In this document: positions 24,655 through 35,608 of the stretch, one piece after another | Layout: each line of letters starts with the position of its first letter | Numbering within the stretch: the first letter of the stretch is position 1 | Source: Symbiodinium natans | Lineage: Eukaryota; Sar; Dinophyceae; Suessiales; Symbiodiniaceae | DNA length: 64,000 nt | Assembly: GCA_905221605.1 (NCBI GenBank) | Contig: CAJNDS010000891.1 | Coordinates: 742,288-806,287, forward strand | Reading direction: 5' to 3' | Made by a program: the position numbers and the translations under genes | Notes under the pieces: model-generated | Database searches by the model: none | The model's input: only the letters and a program-made list of their open reading frames with translations | Told to the model about the DNA's origin: nothing

Positions 24655-26415
24655 TCCAAGCTGGGCACCAGATCGCAGTGCTCCAGCCCTATTGGTCCAG
24701 CTTCTGGGGGGATAGGGTTTAGGGTTTAGAATAGGGTTTAGGGTTTAGGGTTTAGGGTTTAGGGTTTAGGGTTTAGGGTTTAGGGTTTAGGGTTTGGCGT
24801 CTAGGGTTCGGGGTCTGCACGCCTAAAGGCCAAAGCCTGAGCCACGAGCAGCGAAGCCCTGCCTGCTAATGTTGCATCCTGATTTGATTCGTGCGGTCCC
24901 CCAGAATTGTGAAAACAATCCGGAAATTCTTCAGCAGGCTCAATTTGACGAGAGCGTCGGGAAATTTGAAAAAAAAAACAAAGCAAAAAAACACATTCGG
25001 GCGATGCGAAGATTCGGCGAGGCTTCCCGAAAAACAAACAAATCGACTCTTCACTTTCAAAGTCGTCTGGATCCCATTTAAACTCATAGAAACTCATCCC
25101 TTTTAATTAACACCCTTTGAAGCCAGACTCCCCCCGCCCCCCACCCACACACTAATTATGGGGGGCATCATTTTTGTTCCCGCAATTTTGTTTGGGGGGG
25201 GGTGGGTGACACTAATCAGCATCCATCATTAAGCCCAGAGACGACCCCCTTGAACCCTACACCCTAACCCCCTGAGCCCTGTTAACCCCAAACCCTCAGA
25301 CCCAAACGCTGAGCGCCCGCGCATCACAGGAGCCTCCCCAGGACAACGCCGCAGCCCCCCACTGCAGCAGCCTGGGTCCGGGCAGAAGCTGCCGTCCTGA
25401 GGATGTCAGGTAGTACCTAAACCCTAAACCCTAAACCCTAAGCCCGATCTCCAAACCTGGGGACCCTAAACCCTAACCCCCCCAGAACCCTAAACCCTAA
25501 ACTCGAAACTCTAAACCCTAAATCCCTGACTTTGTGTTCAAAAACCTTAAAAAAAGCCTGAGCAAACGCTCATGCTGGGACCCTGAAGCTCGAACCTATA
25601 CTTGGAGGTCCATGGTATTCATTAACCAAGTATAACTGTACTTATAACTGTACTTACAACCCTATTAGGGCACTTACAGGGCTTATGAGTGGGTTATAAG
25701 TACAGTTCAGGGTTCAGGGTTTAGGATAACTGTAGTACAGTTATCCTAAACCCTGAACCCTGAACCCAAAACCCTGAACTCGCTAAGTACAGTTATAACT
25801 GGTTAAATACGTACCATGAACCTCCAAGTGGGGGCCCTTAGCCCTGGAGTAGGGTTTAGGGGTCCAGTACTCTAGGGACTAAAGGTCAAGGTTTGGGAGT
25901 TAGGGTTAAGGACAAGCGGGTTCAAGGGCTTCAAGGGACTGAAGATCTGAGGGCCTTTGGGGCTTCAGGGTACTTGCAGGGTTTAGGGTTTAGGGTTTAG
26001 GGTTTAGAGAGTTGAGCTGACATCGGGGCGGGGCTCAAAGGGGACTGTCCTCTCTCTAAGGTTGGAACCATGGTCCAGTACCCTGGGGGTTAAAGGGATT
26101 CGAAATATAGGCCCTGCATGGTGTATATATAAGGGTTGAAAAAAGTCAAGGGGCCAAAATCATATTAGGGCCCACACTTCGGATCTCCTAAACCCTAAAC
26201 CCTAAACCCTAAACCCTAAACCCTAAACCCTAAACCCTAAACCCTAAACCCTAAACCCTAAACCCTAAACCCTAAACCCTAACCCTAAACCCTAAACCCT
26301 AACCCTAAACCCTAAACCCTAGGACCCCCGAATCTTGCAGTACGGACCGAAGGCTGGGGCATGTCCTCGCATTCAAAGTGCGTGTCGTTCTGCGATGCGG
26401 ACGTCCATCGACAAC
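24655..26415 (-). CDS. Three exon candidates of the FnIII type
   Basis: 26415-about 26345 reads SASQNDTHFECEDMPQPSVR, similar to the C-x-V/M strand of the other FnIII domains. 25396-about 25325 reads DGSFCPDPGCCSGGLRRCPG. 24712-24655 reads GPIGLEHCDLVPSLEG, similar to the EAC/EMC strand. All are on the minus strand and in CCCTAAA-exon-TTTAGGG frames, but phases were not reconciled, so they are listed as candidates only. Between them lie element A (25599-25829), an AT-rich unique stretch with ORFs on both strands (24800-25100), and telomere-like arrays. Confidence 0.35.
25599..25829. mobile_element. Inverted-repeat element family A with an inserted palindrome
   Basis: Family A termini at both ends, but the centre holds a 55-bp perfect palindrome (25708-25762). 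Its 27-bp arms contain GGGTTTAGG on one side and CCTAAACCC on the other. A telomere-like duplex thus sits inside a dispersed element. Confidence 0.8.
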
Positions 26416-26429
26416 CTGGCGCCAGGCCC

Positions 26430-28150
26430 TCCCAGGGTAATGCTGCCAGAATACTGGGTTTAGGGCTTAGGGTTTAGGGTTTAGGGTTTGGGGTTGAGGG
26501 TTTGGGGTTAGGGGTTAGGGGTTAGGGTTTAGGGCCAGTTCGCTTGGAAAAGTCGTCCGGTGCTGTTGCCGTGCATGCTGAAGGACTTTCGGGCGTCTTC
26601 ATCTTCATGCATTTGACCGCATGAATGTTAAGCTTTAGGGTCCCTAAGAGAGGGCGGTTCAAGGGGGTATGTAACCCAAAGTTCTCGTACACTCCACACT
26701 ACTCCCTAAGCTTCCCTAAGCTTCCCAAAGGTACCCGCCATGAACCCATCCCGCAAGGACCCTGTAATACCTGAACTCCGCACTCCACCCTAAACAGCAC
26801 CTCGAAGCACAACATATAGTGGAGCTCACGCAACTCGCGAAACATGTCAAGAGTGGCAGCCCTGGTAGTGCTGTTCTTCATCTTTATGATTTCGGCCTTA
26901 GAATTTAGGGTATAGGATTTAGGGTACAATTTAGATTTCAGCATGTTTCGTCCAGGGGTTTGGCAGCGTTCTATCGATGACTGACGCAAATGGACTATCC
27001 CTGGGTTTTACGGCAATTCCGCTAAACAAAACTAACTTTGGGGTCCAAGTACTAGGATTGGTGTACTACGAATCATGTTTTACTTGTGGCTACATTCTAG
27101 CGATTATGTTGTGGTTCGGGGGCCTGAACCACAAACCCTCAAGGCCTCAAGCAAACCCTAGCGTGTACACTGAGGTACATGGGCAGTGGTTCAGACCACA
27201 CAGGGATTGCCTGGTCTCGTCGCAAACTCAGTGGCCTCGGCACATGTGCCGCCCTTGACACGCAAACCCTACTGGGATTCCATCTACCTACTAATCTTGT
27301 GGGTCTGCCCTATATTTGGTGGAGCCTGGGAGTCACAGGTACAGCGATTCAAAATCCCCTAGGCCATCAGTTTCGAGTTTGTGGGGCTGCGGGCTCAGGG
27401 TTTGCGATTGTGCCCTCAACCGGGGTGTTGTCCTACATGCCCCAAAGTAGCCTGGGACCTTCATTGCTGGACATGCTTGCCCTATCGTCATACTTACTGT
27501 AAAGGCGAGTGGTTGCCCTGAGTAGGGCTGAGGGCCTTTCGGGTGTGGATGCTCATGGAGAGAAGAGTGTGCCAAAACAGCAGGGGGCCATACATGACAG
27601 AGATCCGGAGAGGGGGAAGCCCAACTGAGCGAACTAAGCATGCGGAGAGAGCCAGTCTGCGGAATCTTCAACCCCAGACCATTAAACGGACTAAAAAACT
27701 AAATGCTCTACAACCCTACACAAAACCACACGGCCCAACCCTATGTCCTAAACCCTAACCCGAAAGCCCGTAAAAAAGCCCCGGAAGAGAAACATATATG
27801 CAAACGCAAAAGGACCCCTGAAAGGGGACCCTAATTTTGGGGGACTTCCCAAAATTGGGGTACCCCTTTCATACAGCAAATAGGATAGAATCCCCTTAAA
27901 GGGACCCCGAAAAAGGGTACTAGAGGGGCCGCAATAATTAGAACAGGGTTTGGGGATTATTCCAGTAGAATTTTAAAAGAGACCCTAAGGGAATACTACT
28001 AGAAATTATTCCGACCCCCCAAAAGGGTACCCCCAATCTTCGGAAACCCCCCATTTGGAGAACTGCAGACATAGGGGAATTTTGGGGGATGTAGACCCTC
28101 TGAATGAGGTCCCTGTTGAAGAGAGCCAGAAGTCAAGGGATTCAGACTCG
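26430..28150. other. Unique and repeat-mixed stretch without supportable gene
   Basis: 26540-26620 is open on minus (MHEDEDARKSFSMHGNSTGR). 26980-27500 holds open frames on plus with hydrophobic stretches, and 26700-26990 on minus; none shows a recognisable motif. It then passes into clustered hairpin elements (27780-28267). Confidence 0.4.
27930..28022. mobile_element. Inverted-repeat element, family G
   Basis: Starts GCCGCAATAATTAGAAC and ends AGAAATTATTCCGACCCC. Related copies at about 22988-23102 and 52990-53077. Confidence 0.65.
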
Positions 28151-28151
28151 T

Positions 28152-28267
28152 ACCCTTAAGGTTGTACCCCTAAAGGTTCCCCCTAATATACTCCTAATAT
28201 GGCCCTCATATTCCCTTAAGGATCCTTAAAAAGGGGCCCCAAAACCCAAGGGTACAACCTTAAGGGT
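28152..28267. mobile_element. Inverted-repeat element family J with perfect 18-bp termini
   Basis: Starts ACCCTTAAGGTTGTACCC and ends with its exact reverse complement. Diverged relatives at about 41844-41985 and 10329-10417. Flanked by other hairpin elements (27830-28022) in a cluster. Confidence 0.8.
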
Positions 28268-28489
28268 CCAAGGTAGAACCCCTAGAAGAAGAGGGTTAAG
28301 AAGGGGTTCCCTGCTAAGGGCCCCCTCTTCTCGTACCCAGGATACACCCTAAACCCTATCCCCCATCACCCTCAACCCTATCACCCTAAACCCTAAACCC
28401 TAAACCCTAAACCCTAAACCCTAAACCCTAAACCCTAAACCCCCATGTAGAGAGTTGCACACATACACATCTCCGCGCCCAAAAACCCC

Positions 28490-30300
28490 CCGAGGTCGGC
28501 ACCGAGCTGTAGGTGAAAGAGCTATCCAGGGAGGAGTTCTCGCCTGGGCTCGAACCCCTGAACCCTAAACCCTAGCCCTAAACCCGAAACCCGAAACCCT
28601 AGCCCTAAACCCTAAACCCTAAACTCCAAACCCGAAGCCGAACCCAAAACCCTAGGATTTCCTAGCTTTTTTGCCAGGGTCAGGGGAGAACATTTGCGGT
28701 CTTGTTGGCTTTCTCTAGGGCTTAGGGTTTGGGGTTGGGAGGTCTCTGTCAGCTTTCTTCGGGTGCGTCTAGGGGTTAGGGGTTCGTAGCCTTTGGCTTT
28801 CTTTGGGCTTCAGGGCCCGTGATTATATACACGATACAAATTAAGGGCCCATACATCAGAACCCTTTAAGGGATTCAAGGGAACATATTAAGGGCCCATG
28901 AAACCCTAAACCCTAAACCCTAAACCCTAAACCCAAACCCTAAACCCTAAACATCCCTAAACCCTAAGAATTAAACCCGAAAGCCCTGAACCCTAGTCCC
29001 CATCAAATCCTGAACCCTAAAGAACCCTACAGCGGCCACCCCTCCGGGTCGCCCGGCATGTCACCTGAATGCGTGCCTGCTGCGCAGGCACATGGGGTTT
29101 AGGGCTCAGGGCTTTGGGTTTTAGGGTTAAGGGTTTGGGGTTTAGCCGTGGGGCTTAGGGTTTAGGGTTTAGGGCTTTAGGGCTTTAGGGTTTACGGCTA
29201 AAGGTAAACCGAAGTCCAACCAAGCAACGACGCTCCTGTTCAAAGCACAGATGTTGTCACCACGTGCCTTGAAAAACAGAAACATGTCGATGTCGCAGGC
29301 CTTGCACTCTGCCATCTGGCCTATCAGGCTCGGAATGAAGGAGCGGGAAACGGACCATGCTTGCGTTCCGCACCAGGGTGGGAAGTTGTGGCCAGGGCCC
29401 TTGCTGAAGTAGCCAATGAAGCACATGTCCGTGGGCTTGCAGAGGCTACTCAGGCGCGGCAGGATGTTGTCGCCCACTACAGACAGCTTGGCGTCGTCTT
29501 CAAAGATAAGGCGGGTGTACAGTTTAGGAGTTAGCGGGGAATACCAACTGAACTGTCTGCCCAAGTTCTAATCAGTATATATATATATATATATCCCAAT
29601 GGGGGCCATACCCCTAAACCCTAAACCCTAAACCCTAAACCCTAAACCCTAAACCCTAAACCCTAAACCCTAAAGAACCTTGGTAGCCCAGCCACCATAT
29701 CATAGTCGGGCACCCTTTGCTGGGTTGGTGACTTTACGAAGGGAACACAGAACCAAACACTTGGGCAAAGGGTACCACTGGGCTACCCCTAGCCCTAAAC
29801 CCTAAACCCTGAACCCTAAACCCTAAACCCTAAACCCCAAACCCTAAACCCTTGTGGATTAGAAAGGACCTCCAGGCCCAGCGGCATTTGAGAGCGGCCG
29901 GGGGGTGGGGGAGGGGGGAAGGGAGGGGTTGGTGGAATCGAGATGGCAAGGCCTGGAGAGTGATAGGGTCCTGGTTTTTTCAAGGTTGCAGACTTAGGGT
30001 TTAGGGTTTAGGGTTTGGGGTTTAGGGTTTAGGGTTTGGGGTTTGGGGTTTAGGGTTTAGGGTTTGGGGTTTGGGGCTTCGGTAGGGTTTAGGGCTTTGG
30101 GGTTTAGGGTTTAGGGTTGTAAATGAGCGTGGTGAAAGAAGGGCTGGTTTAGGGTTTAGGGTTTAGGGTTTAGGGTTTAGGGCTTAGGGTTTAGGGTTTA
30201 GGGTTTAGGGTGTGCCGAAAGACGAGCACCAAACCCTGAACCCCATCTGCCTGGTAGGTCGTGTCCGGAATTAGGTTCGCCACTTCACAGGACTGAGCGG
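28490..30300 (-). CDS. Fibronectin type III exons (30.3-28.5 kb)
   Basis: The exon near 30290-30245 encodes SCEVANLIPDTTYQ, a clear FnIII strand E-F segment. It splices in phase to 29064-29037 (VTCRATRRG) and then 28543 downward (ENSSLDSSFTYSSVPT), matching the VRLGEMCADSALDSDY pattern of the 16-kb domain. A likely upstream exon, 30941-about 30905, gives VSYDGDCADM. A glycosyltransferase-like fragment (29196-29564) and a telomere-like array lie in the intron between the first two exons. Probably part of the same long FnIII gene as the exons near 21-9 kb, but the connecting exons were not all found. Confidence 0.6.
29196..29564 (-). pseudogene. Glycosyltransferase-like gene fragment in an intron
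   Basis: Open stretch on the minus strand reads LIFEDDAKLSVVGDNILPRL, then DMCFIGYFSKGPG, then CGTQAWSVSRSFIPSLIGQM and KACDIDMFLF. The EDDA motif, the later T-x-A-W-S-V-S-R and the D-x-D resemble family GT25-type glycosyltransferases. It lies between TTTAGGG repeats on the left and a TA repeat plus CCCTAAA array on the right, the loop position of an intron. It separates FnIII exons at 30.3 and 29.06 kb, so it looks like a captured exon of another gene. It could instead be a nested gene whose other exons are unseen. Confidence 0.5.
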
Positions 30301-31148
30301 ACATGTCACTTTGGGCTTCTGGGTTTGGATTTAGGGCCCGTATAATTCAGCGACATGTTAGGGTTTAGGGTTTAGGGTTTAGGGTTTAGGGTTTAGGGCG
30401 GTTTAGGGTTTAGGGTTTAGGGTTTAGGGTTAGAAGGCGGCCCCTCTTATTTAGGGTACCTAACAAGGGACCATCATGTTGAGAAATGGCCATCTACTGC
30501 AAACCTCATGTTCTCGGGACCCAACAGTAACCAGCCGCCATGCAGGAAATACGAAAGTCAATCATGCCCTGCCCTAAGCTTTACACCTTACCACGTTTTA
30601 GGCGGGTTTAGGGTTTAGGGTTTAGGGTTTAGGGTTTAGGGTTTAGGGTTTAGGGTTTAGGGTTTAGGGTTTAGGGTTTAGGGTTTAGGGTTTAAGGTTC
30701 AGGGCTGAAGCGCATGCGTTTTGGGGCCCACAAGGTGCTTGTTCAGGGCTTTCCTGAGCCCAGGGCTTGTAATCTAAGGCCCTGAGACCCTCAGGCCCTA
30801 AGACCGAAGACCCTAGGACCCTAAACCCTATACCTTAAACCCTAAGACCCTCTAAGACCCTATACCCTAAACCCAGCGATATGCGAACGCTCAGGCAGGT
30901 GCTCTCAGCGACATGTCTGCACAGTCGCCGTCGTAGCTCACCTGGCCCAGAGGGCTTAGAGTTGAGGGCTTAGGGACTTAGGGTTTAGGGCTTCGGGCTT
31001 AGGGCATAGGGGCATTTAGGGACTTAGGGTTTAGGGTTTCAGGTTTAGGGGGCCCCAGAGACTTGGGGACTTAGGGACTTAGGGACTTAGGGGTATTCAG
31101 GTCTTAGGGCCGAGGGCTTAGTGTTTAGGGCTTAGGGACTTAGGGACT

Positions 31149-31506
31149 TTAGCCCTGACGCGTCCCAGACTTCATGAAGCTACACTTTGGGCGCAGAGCT
31201 TCCCACCGAAGCTCTGCCTCAGCACTCGGGTCTTGGTCTGCTGGGCACACCGCGTTCGTAGTATACGGTGGGAGAAAGAGTGGACGAATATTCTTCGCCA
31301 CGCAAGCCATGGTGAAGGTAGGGGACAGGTGGATGTGGCTTCCTCCCCCGGAATCCAAGACCAAGACAAGGGCTTCGTCCACTTGCGGCTCTGTGCGCAC
31401 CCAGTTGGCCCAGGGAATCGTAAATTGCACGAACAACTCCGGCGACATCCCTCGTGGCTTTCACTGCAGCTGTCCACACGTTATCCCAGTGCTTAGAGTA
31501 CACCTC
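31149..31506 (-). pseudogene. DDE superfamily transposase fragment
   Basis: Minus-strand frame reads MSPELFVQFTIPWANWV, then ALVLVLDSGGGSHI, then NIRPLFLPPYTTNAVCPADQ. This matches the second-Asp region and the LPPxTT-x(5)-D region of pogo/Tc1-like DDE_1 transposases (family knowledge). The preceding part (YSKHWDNVWTAAVKATRD) is in another frame, separated by a stop, and there is no N-terminal DNA-binding region. The copy is therefore truncated and frameshifted. It lies in an intron-like loop and is followed at 31558 by an inverted-repeat element. No terminal repeats of its own were found. Confidence 0.65.
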
Positions 31507-31557
31507 AATGTCAGGGACGGTGGGGAGGAGTGCCCACCGAGGCTCAAGAATGGTAAG

Positions 31558-31675
31558 CTAGACCCGGGAGTACGTACGCTAGGAATAAAAAGGGTACCCT
31601 TTTTGGTTTTAAGGGGATTGTAAGGGAACCCCAACCCTAAACAAAGGAAAAAAGGGCCCTACTCCCGGTCCTAGT
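31558..31675. mobile_element. Inverted-repeat element, family C
   Basis: Starts CTAGACCCGGGAGTA and ends TACTCCCGGTCCTAGT; inside, AAAAAGGGTACCCTTTTT is itself palindromic. Related, partly truncated copies at about 54131-54230 and 60953-61041. It lies just upstream, in the minus sense, of the transposase fragment at 31506-31149. No link is shown. Confidence 0.75.
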
Positions 31676-32289
31676 AGAAAGGCTTATGTGTCCGAAGCTT
31701 CCCTGCGTCACCGAGCAAGTGGCGGGACCAACACAGCGAGGGGGCCAGTACCTTTTCGACCTTTCACCTTGCCGTGGTTTAGGGGCTTTAGGGACGTAGG
31801 CCTTCGGGACTTAGGAACTTAGGGCTGAGGGCTTAGGTGGTTTTAGGGACTTACGGACTTAGGGCTTAGGTGTATTTAGGGTTTAGGGCTTAGGTGTATT
31901 TAGGGTTTAGGGTTTAGGGTCAGGGCTGGTAAGATGGTTAGGGCTGGCCCCCTTAGTCGCCCGAGAAGGAAATGAGCAACACTTCCGGGCCTCGTTTCCT
32001 TGCAACCGGTTTGGGGTTTAGGGTTTAGGGTTTGGGGCTTAGGGTTTAGGGTTTAGGGCTCTCAGGTTCCTCTACAATCTAAAGCCTAATTTTTCAACTC
32101 TAAACCTCGAGACACTAAACCCGAAACCTCCGAACTCCACATCCGAATCCTCTAGGACCCTACCCTCCGAACCAAAAGCTCTGAACCCTAAACCCTTATC
32201 CCTAATCCCTAAACCCTACAACCAAGCCCTACCCACTAACCCTAAGTCCTAAGTCCTAAGTCCTAAACCCTAAACCCTAAACCCGACAA

Positions 32290-32356
32290 TGGATGTGCAT
32301 AAGCTCCGGGCCCACTCGCTTCCGAGCACGGCTCGAAGCTGGAGATGAGGCCGCGC
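32290..32356 (-). CDS. Exon candidate
   Basis: After GCTGAG at 32357 two frames are open: RGLISSFEPCSEASGPGAYA and LRAVLGSEWARSLCTSIV. Framed by CCCTAAA (32260-32285) and TTTAGGG-like repeats (32375 onward). Family not recognised. Confidence 0.3.
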
Positions 32357-33012
32357 CTCAGCAAAAGGGCCGTAGAGTTTTAGGGGCTTTAGGGGTTCGA
32401 GGGGGCTTTAGGGGATTTAGGGTTAGGGTTTAAGGTTTAGGGTTTAGGGTTTAGGATTTAGGGTTTAGGGTTTAGGGTTTGGGGTTTAGGGTATATGGCT
32501 TGGGGTGTTTGGGGTTTAGGGCGTTTGGGTCGAAGGGGTTGAAGCATTACTTGGTCCCGTGGTGCCCTGCTTGAGGCTCGGGACTCTTGGGTCCGACATC
32601 TCTACTCGAAACCCTAAACCCTAAACCCTAAACCCTAAACCCTAAACCCTAAACCCTAAACCCTAAACCCTAAACCCTAAACCCTAAACCCTAAACCCTA
32701 AACCCTAAACCCTACCCAGGTCGTGGTTCGGGGACTAGGGGTTTAGGGGTATGTAGGGTCTACCTTAAAAACGGAAGCCCACTTTTTTGTAGGTTCTTAG
32801 TAGACATCCCCTTACAGGACTCTTTTGGAAACCTACAAAAGAGTAGGTTTTGGGTTCTTAAGGTAGGGTTGAGAATAGGCGCAGGAATTCAAGATCATTG
32901 CGGCCTGCCAAAAGAAATCGGGCTCGTTAAAACCCTAAACCCTAAACCCTAAACTAAGCCCTGAACTAAACCCTAAACCCTAAACCCTAAACCCTAAACC
33001 CTAAACCCTAAA

Positions 33013-33128
33013 CCCTGAACCCTGAACCCTGAACCCTGAACCCTGAACCCTGAACCCTGAACCCTGAACCCTGAACCCTGAACCCTGAACCCTGAACCCT
33101 GAACCCTGAACCCTGAACCCTGAACCCT
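33013..33128. repeat. (CCCTGAA)n variant array
   Basis: About 16 perfect copies of the heptamer variant CCCTGAA, directly after standard CCCTAAA units and directly before a candidate exon. Confidence 0.9.
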
Positions 33129-33244
33129 GCGCAGCGGCACCCCAGGCTGGCTCCTGGACAAGGAGAGCCACCGAGCTCCCAGCACAACGGCAGTCCCCGA
33201 TCATGGAGCCGAGCACATACTCAGCCGTGAAGGCCGTGCGGGAC
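33129..33244 (-). CDS. Exon candidate, unknown domain
   Basis: After TTTCAG at 33245 the minus strand reads SRTAFTAEYVLGSMIGDCRC and then AGSSVALLVQEPAW. GC-rich and open, framed by a variant array (CCCTGAA repeats, 33013-33128) on its downstream side. The end is either GTCCAG|GAG at 33158 or near 33129. No family recognised; could belong to the FnIII gene upstream of 31 kb. Confidence 0.4.
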
Positions 33245-34135
33245 CTGAAAGGCAGCCGTTCTGCCCTATGCCCTAAACCCTAAACCCTAAACCCTAAACC
33301 CTAAACCCTAAACCCTAAACCCTAAACCCTAAACCCTAAACCCTAAACCCTAAACCCTAACCCTAAACCCTAAACCCTAAACGCTAAGATCCGGCAGGAA
33401 GATGAGATTGCAAAAGAGCATCTTTCTGTTCACAGGGATTTGTAAGGGAGACTCATCCCTCAAGCAGGGGACGGGGGACCACCCTGGGACCCACCCTGAT
33501 ATAGCCCTGAACCACCATTCCTACACCCTGACCCCCTTAGCCCTAAACCCTAAACCCTAAACCCTAAACAAACTGGGTTCAAACTGCAGAGCATTCATTT
33601 CGCAGATTCGCGGGACACATGGAGCTACCCGGGCAACTGCGCGTCTACCGCGGGGTTTAGGTCTTACGGCTTCGGGCTTAGGGCTTAGAGTGGTTTCAGG
33701 TTTAGGGCTCAGGGTCTTCATTTAGGGGCGTGTTGACTTAAATCCCCCAAAAATTCCTCTAAAACCCCTAAAGCCCCTAAAGCCCCTAAAGCCCCTAAAG
33801 CCCCTAAAGCCCCTAAAACCCCAAAACCCCGGGGAAAAAAAAAAAAAAAAAAAACCTAAAGCCCCCAAAACCCCTCAAGCCCCTAAACCCTAAACCCTAA
33901 ACCCCAAACCCTAACCCTTAACCCCTAACCCCTGAAGCCCCTAAAGCCCCTGAAGGCGGATCTTGGAAACGTGTTTGGCCTTCGTCTGGGCTTGGCGAAG
34001 ACAAATCAACCCCTTTGGCTTCAGCTTCCTGGTAGCCTAAACCCTAAACCCTAAAGGGTTTAGGGATTAGGGATTAGGGTATGGGTTAGGGTATGGGGTT
34101 TGGGGTTTGGGGTTTAGGGTTTAGGGTTTAGGGTT

Positions 34136-34200
34136 TAGGGTTTGGGGTTTGGGGTTTGGGGTTTGGGGTTTGGGGTTTGGGGTTTGGGGTTTGGGGTTTA
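34136..34200. repeat. (GGGGTTT)n variant array
   Basis: About eight copies of GGGGTTT in a row after standard GGGTTTA units. G-rich on the plus strand and capable of forming G-quadruplexes. Confidence 0.85.
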
Positions 34201-35560
34201 GGGTTTAGGGTGCCGCCCAGCCGTCGAAGTGATCCTAGGCGTGGATCAAGGCCATTGTCTGCCAGGACTGCACCCAGGCAACGGGTCGTACGGATCGAAA
34301 TCATCCATGCTCCTGAATGCCTCTATATGCACAAAACCCGACACCTTCAACCCCATATAAAACCTATAAACCCTAAAACCCTCAGCCCCGAACTGCACAC
34401 CCCCAACCCCTAAACCACAAGGAAGCCTAAACCCCATAGAAACCCGATGCACCCCAAAACCTGAACCCTGAGCCGCAACCCTAAAACCACAAGGAACCCA
34501 GATCTTCCAAAACCCCTTAATTGAGAAAAATCGCCGAGTTTATGCTAAGGATCCGTCCCTAAACCCTAAACCCGAAACCCCCACAAGGAAGGTCGCCCGG
34601 GCATCCCGGCGCGTCGCGCAGCAGCACGGAGGTCGGGGCCGCGGCCGGGACCGCAAGTCCTCCCAAAGGGTTTAGGGTTTAGGGCTTAGGGCTTAGGGTT
34701 TAGGGTTTAAGGTTTAAGGTTTAGGGCTTCCGGGTTTAGGGGCTAAGCCCCTAGACCCTAAGCACCCGAGAATGCACAAGCACTACCATAAACCCTCAAA
34801 CTGAACACCAACTTGAAGGACCAATCCAGAATACCCCAAACAGATACTTCCACCCCCCCGAAAAGGCTTACACAGACCTCTACATGCGCCAGCATTCGCG
34901 ACCCTCCTCCCTCCCCCGTCTAGACCCTTTACCCTATACACCCTAACTTTACGCCCTTCAGACGATTGTAAGCGCCCCCTCTAATCATAGCCAATGTTTC
35001 CCCCCACAGCCCCTTCAAAAACATGCAAGTATTGGGCCTGGGTCTAGGGTCTAGGGTCCATGGTCTAGGGTGTAGGGTTAAGGTTTAGGGTTGTATAGGG
35101 GTTAAGGGTACAGGGCTTGCAGGCATCAGTTTTTTGGGTATCCTGAACATGCCAAGTCCGGCGGTCAATAGTAGGGGGAAGGGATGAAGACACGTTTAAG
35201 GTTGGCAGTTTCATTCATTACACATGAGGGTTTGCTAAAAACCAAACCCCGTAACGGCATCCTTCCAAAACACATGTAAATTGGGGTTCAGGGTGTAGGG
35301 GTTAGCAATGAGTCAGGTCTATGGGGAAAGACTCTGAGACGCTTACAGAACATTCGACGACGATGGCACGCGCGCGACAAGACGCAATGTCATGTACATA
35401 GGCTGCATGCCGAAAATCACGGACTCCGAGATCTCAACCTAAACCTCAAACCCTTAAACTTCCAAAACCCTAAACCCTAAACCCTAAACCCTAAACCCTA
35501 AACTCGAAACCCCTAAACCCCTAAACCTCCAAACCCTGGCAGGCAGCCCATAGTTGAAGC

Positions 35561-35608
35561 CTTCCACAGTGGCGAGGCTACACCGGAGCCAAAGCTGCTG
35601 GCCCCAGC
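35561..35608 (-). CDS. Exon candidate with GWGQQLWLRCS motif
   Basis: Begins after CCCAG at 35609, reads WGQQLWLRCSLATVE and ends at a GAAG|GC donor. It resembles GWADELWLLCSTAAPEV encoded at 2165-2090 on the same strand. Two similar short segments 33 kb apart suggest a repeated domain in a long gene. Framed by CCCTAAA (left) and TTTAGGG (right) arrays. Confidence 0.4.

Noticed and set aside
32994-33216. Long repeat peptides made of GFRVQGS units on the minus strand
   Set aside because: They are translations of the CCCTGAA array, with no independent sign of coding. Many small open frames rich in GLGFRV or NPKP have the same origin.
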